Below are positions 27,340 to 34,937 of a stretch of DNA of 59,880 nucleotides, piece after piece. A program made the position numbers and the translations under genes. The first letter of the stretch is position 1. Each line of letters starts with the position of its first letter. This stretch comes from an uncultured Oscillospiraceae bacterium (GTDB taxonomy: Bacteria > Bacillota > Clostridia > Oscillospirales > Ruminococcaceae). The notes under the pieces are model-generated. The model searched no databases, was not told the origin of the DNA, and saw only the letters and a program-made list of their open reading frames with translations. The stretch is from positions 1-59,880 of the forward strand of contig CAKSPC010000009.1 in the NCBI GenBank assembly GCA_934481445.1, read 5' to 3'.

Positions 27340-28665
27340 TCAGAATGCGAAATTAGCGTGCTTTCTTGCGGGAGAAGCAACTCTCTTGCCTGCGCACAGT
27401 TCAACTGCGGAAGCCAGTATGTCCTTGGTATCCGCTGCGGTGATAACGCCGTCGATCATGCCAAGCGCAGCAGCCTCGAACGGGGATGTGGAGATCTCCT
27501 CGCCCATGAATACCTTGCAAGCCTCGGGAGACATGGGAGCGATAGCCGCATTTTCCCATGCATATGCGAGATCGGCGCTGTCGAATGCAGCATAAGCCGC
27601 GCCGAAAGCCTTGCCGGTGATAACATTTACCTTAGCTGTCGTAGCGGAAGCGTAAACCTGTGCCAGCTTAGCGCAGTCGCGAACGGAACCTGCCAGCTCT
27701 GCACCGGAGGAACCCTCGAAGCCCTCGGTGTCGATAAGTGTTACAACGGGGATGGAGAATACGTCAGCAAGCTGAACGAAACGCGCGATCTTTGCGCAGT
27801 CGGCAGCGGTCAGCTTTGCAGCCTTGTCTGTCGCTACGAAAGCAACTGTCGCCCAGTTTACGCTTGCAAGCGCGGTGTAAGCGGCGGTGCCGAACTCTGC
27901 GCCCAGCTCAACAACGCTGTTGTTGTCTGCCAGCGCCTTTACAAGGTCAGCGCCCTTCATGCCTGCAGCAGCTGCAGATTCGTTTACTGTGAAATCATCG
28001 TTGCCTGCGAGGGAAATGTTGTTCGCGGGCAGGATTGCAACCAGCTTCTTAGCCTTTGCAACAGCGTCCGCGTCGTCCTTTGCGAGGATGCTGCATACGC
28101 CTGCCTTAGCGGCATTTGCTGCGGAGCCTGCACCCTCAAGCTTGCCGTCGGGTGTATTGAAAGGAGCGGTCATAAACAGCTCTGCCTTCTCGGTCATAAC
28201 TGTGACGTCAGCCATGGATGCGAGCATTGCCGCACAGCCTGCGCAAACGCCGCATACCACTGCGATCTGCGGAACAACGCCCGAGATCTCTGCGGAAGCC
28301 TTCATGATATCGCCGTAAGCGGAAAGCACTGCCATGCCTTCGTTGATGTCGCCGCCCTTTGAATCGTAGATGCCTACAACGGGAGCGCCTACCTTTGCAG
28401 CCAGCTCGTAGATCTTCTTGATCTTGAGCGCCGCGCTCTTGTTTACAGCGCCGCCCTTTACGCTGACATCCTGTGCGAAAGCGTAAGCAGTCGCGCCCAT
28501 TACGGTGCCATAGCCCGCAACAACGGAGCTCTGCTCGCCGTCGGCGGACAGGAACTTGTCCAGCTCTCTGAAGCTGTCCTCATCAAAGAGGGCATTCAGT
28601 CTTTTTCTTGCTTCGCTGTCGGAAACATTCTGTTCCATTTCAGCCAGAGTCTTTGTTAATGCCAT
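27340..28665 (-). CDS. Acyl-CoA carboxyltransferase-type subunit (12S/MmdA-like), divergent
   Basis: A 441-aa crotonase-fold carboxyl transferase with the two-half architecture. The N-half contains AFAQDVSVKGGAVNKSAALK and GIYDSKGGDINEGMAVLSAY. The C-half has VVTLIDTEGFEGSSGAELAG and GKAFGAAYAAF. It is shorter than typical PccB/MmdA/12S proteins (about 510 aa), and alanine-rich stretches replace some usual sequence. It likely exchanges CO2 with an acyl-CoA such as propionyl- or acetyl-CoA via the biotin carrier. First gene of the operon, with GGAGGAG before its ATG. Confidence 0.85.
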   Translation of the reverse strand: MALTKTLAEMEQNVSDSEARKRLNALFDEDSFRELDKFLSADGEQSSVVAGYGTVMGATAYAFAQDVSVKGGAVNKSAALKIKKIYELAAKVGAPVVGIYDSKGGDINEGMAVLSAYGDIMKASAEISGVVPQIAVVCGVCAGCAAMLASMADVTVMTEKAELFMTAPFNTPDGKLEGAGSAANAAKAGVCSILAKDDADAVAKAKKLVAILPANNISLAGNDDFTVNESAAAAGMKGADLVKALADNNSVVELGAEFGTAAYTALASVNWATVAFVATDKAAKLTAADCAKIARFVQLADVFSIPVVTLIDTEGFEGSSGAELAGSVRDCAKLAQVYASATTAKVNVITGKAFGAAYAAFDSADLAYAWENAAIAPMSPEACKVFMGEEISTSPFEAAALGMIDGVITAADTKDILASAVELCAGKRVASPARKHANFAF

Positions 28666-28742
28666 TTTGTCTCCTCCATAAATGCTATATAAGGCAAACT
28701 ACCCATAAAGGGCATGGCTCACCCAAAAATTTATCCACAATA

Positions 28743-28771
28743 ATTATACTACATCGTGATAAAAATAACAA
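28743..28771 (-). promoter_or_regulatory. Promoter of the biotin carboxyltransferase operon
   Basis: On the minus strand, TTGTTA, a 17-nt spacer and TATAAT lie about 80 nt upstream of the first gene. Confidence 0.65.
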
Positions 28772-28865
28772 GCAGATTTTGAGTATTTTTTGATTTTTTA
28801 TTTTATGCTCTAAAACTAATGATATTTGCCGATTATTTTGAGCATTTTAACCAAACTCGTTGATG

Positions 28866-29183
28866 TCAGCCGCAGTTCCTGTCACCGAAAAATGCGGAAA
28901 TGTCAAGAATTGAACTGCTGTCATCCTTTACGAACCCGAGTTTTCTCAAAAGCTCATTATGCCCGGGCAGGTCGAACCGCGCGGAAGTTATACCGTGCAG
29001 ATCCGCAAGGTTCAGTATCGCACGGATAAGTCCGTCCGCGAAAAAATCGGGGCAGTCGAGTTCATCAATGACGAAAGCGCCGCCCGAAAGGCTGCCTGCG
29101 CATCTGCCGAGCACCTCTTCCCCGTCCTTTGCGACGAACTCTATTTTTTCGGTATTCTCCTTATTATGAAGAATCTCAATCAT
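28866..29183 (-). CDS. Small GNAT-like protein of unknown function
   Basis: A 105-aa protein with a short beta-strand N-terminus and a segment resembling the end of a GNAT acetyltransferase fold (LIRAILNLADLHGITSARF, then LLRKLGFVKDD). It is shorter than a full GNAT domain (about 140-150 aa), and the acetyl-CoA loop (R/QxxGxG/A) is not evident. Catalysis is therefore doubtful. Its start overlaps the rluB stop by 4 nt (ATGA), so it is translationally coupled to the end of the scp-rluB operon. Confidence 0.55.
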   Translation of the reverse strand: MIEILHNKENTEKIEFVAKDGEEVLGRCAGSLSGGAFVIDELDCPDFFADGLIRAILNLADLHGITSARFDLPGHNELLRKLGFVKDDSSSILDISAFFGDRNCG

Positions 29184-29941
29184 CTGCGGCCGCCCTTTCC
29201 GTGCTGTGCGCTGCCCTTTCCGACCGCGGCGCGAAGGCTTCTGAGTTCGTCCTTTGTAAGCTCGCGCCAGTCGCCGGGTTTCAGCATTCCGAGGCGGACG
29301 CCGCCGATAGCCGTGCGGCGCAGTCTGCCGACGTTAAGTCCCACCGCCGTACACATACGGCGTATCTGACGGTTAAGTCCCTGCTTGATAACAAAGCGCA
29401 GAACAGTGCGCTCGGGCTCTTCGACAAGGACCTCCACCTGACAGGGCATCGTCCATGTTCCGTCATCCAGTTCCACGCCCGACATGAGCCTTGTAAGCTG
29501 CTCCTCGGAGACCCTGCCGTCGATGGTAACGCGGTAGGTCTTGCTGACGTGGCGGGAGGGGTGCATGATATCGTTCGCGAAATTGCCGTCGTTTGTAAAC
29601 AGCAGCAGTCCCTCGGAATTTCTGTCCAGCCTGCCGACGGGATAAAGGCGTTCGTCTATGCCGTCAAGCAGCTCTGCGGCGATTTTTCTGCCCTTTTCGT
29701 CCGCCATGGATGTGACATATCCGCGGGGTTTATTCAGCATTATGTAGCGCTTTTCGACCGGCGCCGCGGATATCTCGTCATCGCCTACCCTGATGAGATC
29801 GGCGCGGGGATCCGCCTTGTCGCCGAGGGAACATTTCCTGCCGTTCACGGTGACGATCCCGTTCGAGATGTATTCCTCCGCCTTTCTGCGGGAACAGTAT
29901 CCGCTGTCGGCGATTATTTTCTGTATCCTTACTTCTTCCAT
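29180..29941 (-). CDS. rluB: Pseudouridine synthase, RluB/RsuA family
   Basis: A 253-aa enzyme with an N-terminal S4 RNA-binding domain (MEEVRIQKIIADSGYCSRR) and a catalytic domain bearing the aspartate in YPVGRLDRNSEGLLLFTND. The later KQGLNRQIRRMC motif is typical. It modifies uridine in 23S rRNA near the peptidyl transferase centre in relatives. The position, after scpA-scpB and dacF-like genes, reproduces the conserved Firmicute order. The C-terminal tail is basic and glycine-rich. Confidence 0.92.
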   Translation of the reverse strand: MEEVRIQKIIADSGYCSRRKAEEYISNGIVTVNGRKCSLGDKADPRADLIRVGDDEISAAPVEKRYIMLNKPRGYVTSMADEKGRKIAAELLDGIDERLYPVGRLDRNSEGLLLFTNDGNFANDIMHPSRHVSKTYRVTIDGRVSEEQLTRLMSGVELDDGTWTMPCQVEVLVEEPERTVLRFVIKQGLNRQIRRMCTAVGLNVGRLRRTAIGGVRLGMLKPGDWRELTKDELRSLRAAVGKGSAQHGKGGRR

Positions 29942-29983
29942 TTTTCCTCCGTTTTTATGTAAAGCGGGACGCTCCCGCTTCTT

Positions 29984-31099
29984 TTAAATATATACTCCGA
30001 AATACGACAATATTTTCTGAATTGGCCCGAGTCCGCCGCTCTCCGCCGCGACATCCCTGTCCGCATAAAGCGGCACGGTCTTAACGACCTCGCCGTCCAG
30101 CAGAAATTCAATGCTGCCGAGCTGCTGACCTTTTTTCACGCCGCCGTAAACCATCCTCGGAAGCAGCACCCTGCGCGTTATTTCAGGCCGCTGCGAGGGC
30201 TTGACCGCCAGCGTGCATTCGTTCGCGTAAACGCACACGCTTTCATCCGTGCCCGCCACGCTCACCGTTGATGTGCAGCCTGTTTCCATCGGATACGCTT
30301 TCACCTGCGTGAAGCCGTAGTCCAGCATTTTCGTGTGGTCGTTCCAGTCGTCCCCCGCATTCAGCGTCACCGCGATAAGCATGACCCCGTCCCGCTCTGC
30401 GGCGGAAACAAGGCAGCGGCGCGCGTTGTCGGTAAATCCTGTTTTAACGCCGCAGGCACCCTCGTACCTGCTGAGCATTTTGTTGGAATTGTACAGCGTG
30501 CGTTTGTACGGCGGGTTGCCGAACTCCACTTCCTTGGATTTGCAGGAAACCACCTCGCGGAACACATCGTATTTCATCGCGTATGCGGTCAGCGCCGCAA
30601 GATCCGCCGCGGTGGTGTAGTGCCCATCCGCGTCAAGCCCCGACGGGGTGACAAAATGCGTGTCCGAAAGCCCCAGCTCCGACGCTTTTTCGTTCATCAA
30701 ATCAACGAACGCGCCTATGCTTCCCGCCACGGAAACTGCCGCCGCATTCGCCGCGTCGTTGCCCGACGGGAGCAGTATCCCGTAAAGCAGGTCACGCCGC
30801 GACACGCGGTCGCCCTCTTTAAGTCCCATCGACGTGCCCTCCACCATGATGGCGCAGCTGTCGACGGTGAACTCGCGGTCAAGGTCGCCCGCTTCAATGG
30901 TCAGTATCGCAGTCATTATTTTCGTGGTGCTTGCCATCGCGCGCTGTTCGTGGGCATTCTTTTCGTACAGCACCGCGCCGGTTTCCGCTTCAATAAGCAC
31001 CGCGCTCGCCGCGGAAAGCGAAAGCGTTTCCGCACGCGTTCTTACCGAAAAAAAGGGCAGCGTCGCCGCACACAGCAGTATTGAAATGATCCTTTTCAT
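29984..31099 (-). CDS. D-alanyl-D-alanine carboxypeptidase (DacF/PBP5 type)
   Basis: A 371-aa secreted serine peptidase (S11) that trims the terminal D-Ala from peptidoglycan stem peptides. A signal peptide (residues 1-23, ending TRA) precedes the mature enzyme. The three active-site motifs are present: SxxK in MASTTKIMTA, SxN in PSGNDAANA, and KTG in CGVKTGFTDNA. A C-terminal beta domain follows. It is probably the sporulation-linked DacF, because it lies with ytfJ, ytfI-like, scpA and scpB. Confidence 0.92.
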   Translation of the reverse strand: MKRIISILLCAATLPFFSVRTRAETLSLSAASAVLIEAETGAVLYEKNAHEQRAMASTTKIMTAILTIEAGDLDREFTVDSCAIMVEGTSMGLKEGDRVSRRDLLYGILLPSGNDAANAAAVSVAGSIGAFVDLMNEKASELGLSDTHFVTPSGLDADGHYTTAADLAALTAYAMKYDVFREVVSCKSKEVEFGNPPYKRTLYNSNKMLSRYEGACGVKTGFTDNARRCLVSAAERDGVMLIAVTLNAGDDWNDHTKMLDYGFTQVKAYPMETGCTSTVSVAGTDESVCVYANECTLAVKPSQRPEITRRVLLPRMVYGGVKKGQQLGSIEFLLDGEVVKTVPLYADRDVAAESGGLGPIQKILSYFGVYI

Positions 31100-31168
31100 G
31101 CGTTCATCTCCGTATCTTTTTTAGGATATGATGCGCGCATTTAAGGAAAAATATTCAATCCCGACGAA

Positions 31169-31558
31169 TTATTCTTCGCCGCTCTCCCCGCCCTTGTCGT
31201 CCTTGGAAGGCATGAATGCCTTTATCTTCTCGATAACATCGGGGATGGCGTCAACTATGCCCTCGATGGGGCTTGCCTTTGCGCCCATTTCGAGTAGCTT
31301 AACGTCGCCGTTCTTGCTGATGACGATGAACGCCTGCGGCTTTACAGTAACACCTGCGCCTGCGCCGCCCGCGAACTTCTCCGCCGCCTGCACGGGCAGG
31401 TCGCTTCCGCCGGAAGCAAATCCGAACGAAACCTTGGATACGGGGATAATGGTCGCCTCGGGGGTGGTGATGGGCTCGCCGATGATGGTGTTTACATCCA
31501 CCATCTCGCGGATCTTTTCCATAGATACTCCCATAAGTCCTTCAACAGCGTGTGCCAT
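31169..31558 (-). CDS. ytfJ: Sporulation protein YtfJ (GerW family)
   Basis: A 129-aa GerW/YtfJ-family protein. The characteristic central part runs VDVNTIIGEPITTPEATIIP, then VSFGFASGGSD, then a glycine-rich GGAGAGVTVKPQAFIVI. In Bacillus it is made in the forespore and affects germination. The C-terminus is charged (SKDDKGGESGEE). It lies directly after the DUF2953 gene, as in Bacillus (ytfI-ytfJ). Confidence 0.93.
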   Translation of the reverse strand: MAHAVEGLMGVSMEKIREMVDVNTIIGEPITTPEATIIPVSKVSFGFASGGSDLPVQAAEKFAGGAGAGVTVKPQAFIVISKNGDVKLLEMGAKASPIEGIVDAIPDVIEKIKAFMPSKDDKGGESGEE

Positions 31559-31607
31559 AATAAAACTCCTTTCACATCTGTGTATGTTGTTAATTTTTTG
31601 TCATTTG

Positions 31608-32366
31608 TCAGCTTCTGAGCCTGCGCAAGGCCCTCTGCGCCTCGGGGTGGTTTTTGTAATATCTGACCGCCCTGCCGAAAACCGTGAAAACAAACGCCAG
31701 CGCGGCATACAGCGGCATTTTTACCGTGCAGGACGCCTCCGCCTTTGTTTCCTCGCTCTGAAAATCCACGGTTATGTTTATCTCATCTGCGGGCTTCAGC
31801 GTGAAGAAGCTGTCTATCCAGCCCAGTGCGCTGCCCACGAGAATGTTAGTCTTTCCAAAATTTATCGCCGCCTTTGCCGCGTCCTCGCCGCCGCATACAA
31901 TATATACACGGAGGTGATGTATCCGCGTGCGCTTGAGTATCTTTTTCAGCGGCTTTTTAAGGCTGTCCAGCAGCAGCTTGACCATCTCGAAAATATCGCC
32001 GAGCTTCGGCTTTTTCTTTATGGTATTATCGCCGCCCGAGGCGGGTTTATCCGTTTTGTTTGGAGAAGCGCCCGTCGGCTCCGCCTGCTTTTTTTCAGGG
32101 GAGGGTGCGGATTTTTCGGCGAGAGTTTCCCGCGTATCAGAATCGGCTATTTTTTCCGCGGCGGTGTCCGCGTCACTGACTGCCTTTTTGACATTCTTGT
32201 CGCGGCGTTTATTCTTTTTTGTCACTGCAGGATATCTGAATATCGTTACAAAAAGCCAGCTCAGCCGCAGGCGTATGTCATCCCCGTACTCGAACCGCAG
32301 AACAGCGGGACTAATCATAAGCAGGACGACGACCAGCACCACCGCCCCGAAAATTATCCATCCCAA
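31608..32366 (-). CDS. DUF2953 (YtfI-like) membrane protein
   Basis: A 252-aa protein with an N-terminal transmembrane helix (IIFGAVVLVVVLLMI). A long Lys/Glu/Ala/Pro-rich spacer (about residues 50-110) follows, then the DUF2953 core (LRVYIVCGGEDAAKAAINFG). The pairing with ytfJ is conserved in spore formers, suggesting a sporulation role, but the biochemical function is unknown. The spacer is unusually long for the family. Confidence 0.8.
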   Translation of the reverse strand: MGWIIFGAVVLVVVLLMISPAVLRFEYGDDIRLRLSWLFVTIFRYPAVTKKNKRRDKNVKKAVSDADTAAEKIADSDTRETLAEKSAPSPEKKQAEPTGASPNKTDKPASGGDNTIKKKPKLGDIFEMVKLLLDSLKKPLKKILKRTRIHHLRVYIVCGGEDAAKAAINFGKTNILVGSALGWIDSFFTLKPADEINITVDFQSEETKAEASCTVKMPLYAALAFVFTVFGRAVRYYKNHPEAQRALRRLRS

Positions 32367-32396
32367 GCGCCCTCACCGCCTTTCCTCGGCGTCGGT

Positions 32397-32975
32397 TTAT
32401 TCCCCGCCGTTCTGTTCGTCGTACATCATTTCCTCGTATTCGTCGAAGTCGATCTGATCGGTGCTGTTGGGTATCGGCGGCAGTGCGTCAATGCTGTTCA
32501 GTCCGAAAACGCGCAGGAAGTTCTCCGTGGTGCGGTACGCTATCGGCCGCCCGGGAACATCCTCCAGCCTGCCATGCTCCTCGAGAAGATTTCTTTCCAC
32601 AAGGCTCTTTACAACGCCGGAGCTGTCCACGCCGCGCACCTGCTCAACAAATCCCCTTGTTACGGGCTGATTATACGCGACTATCGCCAGCACCTCCATC
32701 GCCGCCTGCGTCAGCGGAGCCTGACGGCGGGTTTCCAGCGCGGATTTGACATACCCCGCGTATTCGGGACGGGTCATCATCTGCCAGCTGTCGCCGAGTT
32801 TTCCTATCATAAGAGCGCTGCCCTGCTCCTTGTATCGGTCGTTAAGGCGGTCGATGAGCCGCAGCACTGTTTCGCTCTCTATCTCGGCGGCGGACGCTAT
32901 CTTATCGGTTTCGATGGGGTCGCCGCTCGCAAAGAGCACCGCCTCCACCGCCGCCATTCCCTCTGTGAATTTCAT
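32397..32975 (-). CDS. scpB: Segregation and condensation protein B
   Basis: A 192-aa tandem winged-helix protein that, with ScpA, binds Smc to form the condensin complex for chromosome organisation. AAVEAVLFASGDPIETDKIA at the N-terminus and LAIVAYNQPVTRGFVEQVRG in the second winged helix are family hallmarks. It overlaps the scpA stop by 4 nt, implying translational coupling and balanced stoichiometry. The C-terminal tail is acidic. Confidence 0.95.
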   Translation of the reverse strand: MKFTEGMAAVEAVLFASGDPIETDKIASAAEIESETVLRLIDRLNDRYKEQGSALMIGKLGDSWQMMTRPEYAGYVKSALETRRQAPLTQAAMEVLAIVAYNQPVTRGFVEQVRGVDSSGVVKSLVERNLLEEHGRLEDVPGRPIAYRTTENFLRVFGLNSIDALPPIPNSTDQIDFDEYEEMMYDEQNGGE

Positions 32976-33721
32976 TCGTTTCCTCCGTTTTCGGTTTCCT
33001 CGGAGCCTGCGGGCTGTTTATGTAAGTCCGCGGATGTTGCCATGCGGACGGTCGTGCCGTCGTCGGAAATGATTATCCTGCCCTCTTTGGACAGTTCCAG
33101 TATCGCAAGGAATGTTGCGACCTTTCTCGAACGCGGCTGATTTTTGTACAGTTCGTTCATGGCAACGCTGCCCTTTCTGCGCAGGCTTTTCAGCACCGCA
33201 ACTATCCCCGTGAACACGGTAACGTAACTTTTCGCAACGATGGGCTTCAGCGAGCGCGGGCTGTATGAAGCGCGCCGCCTGCTGCGCTCCGAAAGGGCGC
33301 TGTACGCCAGCAGAAGTTCCTCGGGCTGGTGCGTGCGGCGGTATGTGGAGTCTATCTCCAGTTCCATCGGCTCGCGGACGAATATCATATCGCCCTGCCA
33401 GCGCTTTTTCAGTTTCTCCGCCATGGTCTTGCAGAGGGCGTATTCTATCAGCGCGCCCTGAAGCTCGCGCTTCATCTGCTCTGCCTCTTCCTTTGGGAGC
33501 AGCGCCGCGGATTTTATAAGTATGAGCCGCGCCGCCATTTCAAGGAAATCTGCGGTGACGTCGATGTCCGCCTCGCTCATGCGCTCAAGATAAAGCATAA
33601 ACTGCTCCAGCAGCACGCTTATCTCGATATCCTGTATATTCAGCTTGTGCTTCTGTATCAGCGAAAGCATAAGGTCCAGCGGTCCCTCGAATATTTCAAG
33701 CTTGAAATTAAGTTCCGTCAT
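32972..33721 (-). CDS. scpA: Segregation and condensation protein A
   Basis: A 249-aa kleisin. The N-terminal FEGPLDLMLSLIQKHKLNI contacts the Smc neck, and the C-terminal winged helix (SRKVATFLAILELSKEGRI) contacts the Smc head. The middle region binds the ScpB dimer. It lies 3 nt after the M50 protease gene and overlaps scpB. The smc gene itself is not in the window. Confidence 0.95.
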   Translation of the reverse strand: MTELNFKLEIFEGPLDLMLSLIQKHKLNIQDIEISVLLEQFMLYLERMSEADIDVTADFLEMAARLILIKSAALLPKEEAEQMKRELQGALIEYALCKTMAEKLKKRWQGDMIFVREPMELEIDSTYRRTHQPEELLLAYSALSERSRRRASYSPRSLKPIVAKSYVTVFTGIVAVLKSLRRKGSVAMNELYKNQPRSRKVATFLAILELSKEGRIIISDDGTTVRMATSADLHKQPAGSEETENGGNE

Positions 33722-33724
33722 AAT

Positions 33725-34417
33725 TTATCCGAGGAAGAAAGTGATCTTGTCGAGCAGCCAGTAAATTCCGTTGGAAATAGCACCGAGCGGGATGGAAAGC
33801 ACGCCCGAGATGATAAGGAAGAAAACTATCCAGTAGATTATCCTGCCGTTTTTCTCCATGAAATACACCGCCTTTGCGGGCAGAAAGCTCGCAAGGACAT
33901 GATATCCGTCAAACGGAGGCACGGGGATAAGATTGAATACTGCAAGGTAAATGTTGATAGTAGCAGTGTAATTCAGCGCGAGGATAACATAATACAGCGT
34001 CATGTCGATGCTGTTGCCAGCCACGAGAATTATCACCTTTTCAACAATGATAAGAACCAGTGAAAGCAGTATGTTGCTGACGGGTCCCGCAAGGGAAACC
34101 AGCATATTTGCCTTGCGCACGGAAACCTTTGTGCATTTTCTGAGGTCAACGGGGGTAGGCTTCGCCCATCCGATGTTGCAAAGGCACATCGCAAGCGCGC
34201 CCATCGGGTCGATGTGATGAAGCGGGTTCAGCGTCAGCCTGCCCTGTCGCTCGGCGGTGTCGTCGCCGAGAAGCTTCGCAACAAAGCCGTGCGCACATTC
34301 GTGTATCGGGAAAACAACGAAAATTATCACAAAAACAGAGAAGAAGGAAATGGCAACGGTGACTATGTCGCCTCTTCCCGTGATAAGGTCAAAAAGATCA
34401 AAAATGGGTCCTCTCAA
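33725..34417 (-). CDS. Site-2 protease-family (M50) membrane metalloprotease
   Basis: A 230-aa polytopic protein with the HExxH zinc site inside a transmembrane segment (FPIHECAHGFVAKLLGD) and the third ligand in NLIPVPPFDGYHV. About five to six helices. This short M50 form without a PDZ domain is regularly found just before scpA in Firmicutes. Its substrate is unknown. The start is a TTG with AAAGGAG 7 nt upstream, and there is no good ATG alternative. It is the first gene of the scp operon. Confidence 0.88.
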   Translation of the reverse strand: MRGPIFDLFDLITGRGDIVTVAISFFSVFVIIFVVFPIHECAHGFVAKLLGDDTAERQGRLTLNPLHHIDPMGALAMCLCNIGWAKPTPVDLRKCTKVSVRKANMLVSLAGPVSNILLSLVLIIVEKVIILVAGNSIDMTLYYVILALNYTATINIYLAVFNLIPVPPFDGYHVLASFLPAKAVYFMEKNGRIIYWIVFFLIISGVLSIPLGAISNGIYWLLDKITFFLG

Positions 34418-34507
34418 AGCGTTTCTCCTTTATAATGCAGTTGTATTTTTTTCTATTATTGACGCGGCGCGAAAAATCATTCCACCCCGCATGGATATAC
34501 ATTTTAT

Positions 34508-34536
34508 ATTATAGCGCATTTGTGAACTTTTTTCAA
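34508..34536 (-). promoter_or_regulatory. SigA-type promoter of the M50-scpA-scpB operon
   Basis: On the minus strand, TTGAAA, a 17-nt spacer and TATAAT lie about 85 nt upstream of the TTG start. It diverges from the ilvA promoter. Confidence 0.75.
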
Positions 34537-34593
34537 GGGGTAACACGCAATTTTCACCATACTGCTTTTTTCAACAAAATTAATGATTTGCTC

Positions 34594-34622
34594 TTGACAA
34601 ATGGAAAAGGCGGGTGTATAAT
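34594..34622 (+). promoter_or_regulatory. Consensus promoter of the ilvA leader
   Basis: A perfect TTGACA, 17-nt spacer, perfect TATAAT. Transcription would begin near 34629, giving a leader of about 310 nt. Confidence 0.9.
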
Positions 34623-34629
34623 TATCCTG

Positions 34630-34908
34630 TAAACACGTTAAACGCGATGATGGGTGCGGCTGATGCCGCTGTGTGCGTCAAAGCCTTTTTCAGAGAGCTG
34701 CCGCCCGGTGCAAGGCAGTAAGGGCCCCGTACATGATCCGCCCGCAGCGGACGATCCGAACAGCAGTGCATATTTTGCGTCCCCCCTGCTCAAGTAAGAC
34801 CGTACGGATTTCCACCGTTAAAGGGAAGTGCATTGTTGGATGTACAGAGGTTGAGTTTATGAAATACCGCCCTCTATCCATTGGATCGAGGGCTTTTTTA
34901 CACTCCTC
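34630..34908 (+). ncRNA. T-box-like leader upstream of threonine ammonia-lyase
   Basis: The leader has the distal part of a T-box Stem I: CAGAGAG (AG bulge, near 34691), then CTGCC paired with GGCAG around a CGGTGCAAG loop. A TGTGCG/CGTACA helix and a CCGCTG/CAGCGG helix can be drawn below it. A CCGTTAAAGGG segment and a 3' intrinsic terminator (34873-34903) follow. The usual T-box/antiterminator sequence (GGTGGTACCGCG) is not found. In its place is AGGTTGAGTTTATGAAATAC followed by CGCC. AGAGG before it can pair with CCTCT of the terminator stem, as an antiterminator would. The specifier codon is not assigned with certainty. ATC (isoleucine) triplets occur at 34736 and 34754 in the 3' arm. 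Confidence 0.65.
34873..34903 (+). terminator. Leader terminator before ilvA
   Basis: GCCCTC and GAGGGC, with inner ATCC/GGAT pairs, form an 11-bp stem-loop followed by TTTTTT. It lies between the T-box-like leader and the ribosome binding site, so it is probably the regulated attenuator. Confidence 0.85.
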
Positions 34909-34937
34909 TGCACACGAAAATTAAGGAGGAGAATAAA

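Noticed and set aside
31128..33140. A 670-codon plus-strand open frame across ytfJ, DUF2953 and scpB
   Set aside because: It is antisense to three well-recognised genes and has no domain of its own.
34730..34800. A possible tRNA-like fold between ilvA leader helices
   Set aside because: No acceptor stem or T-loop consensus (GTTCRANNC) is present. The helices fit a T-box Stem I better.
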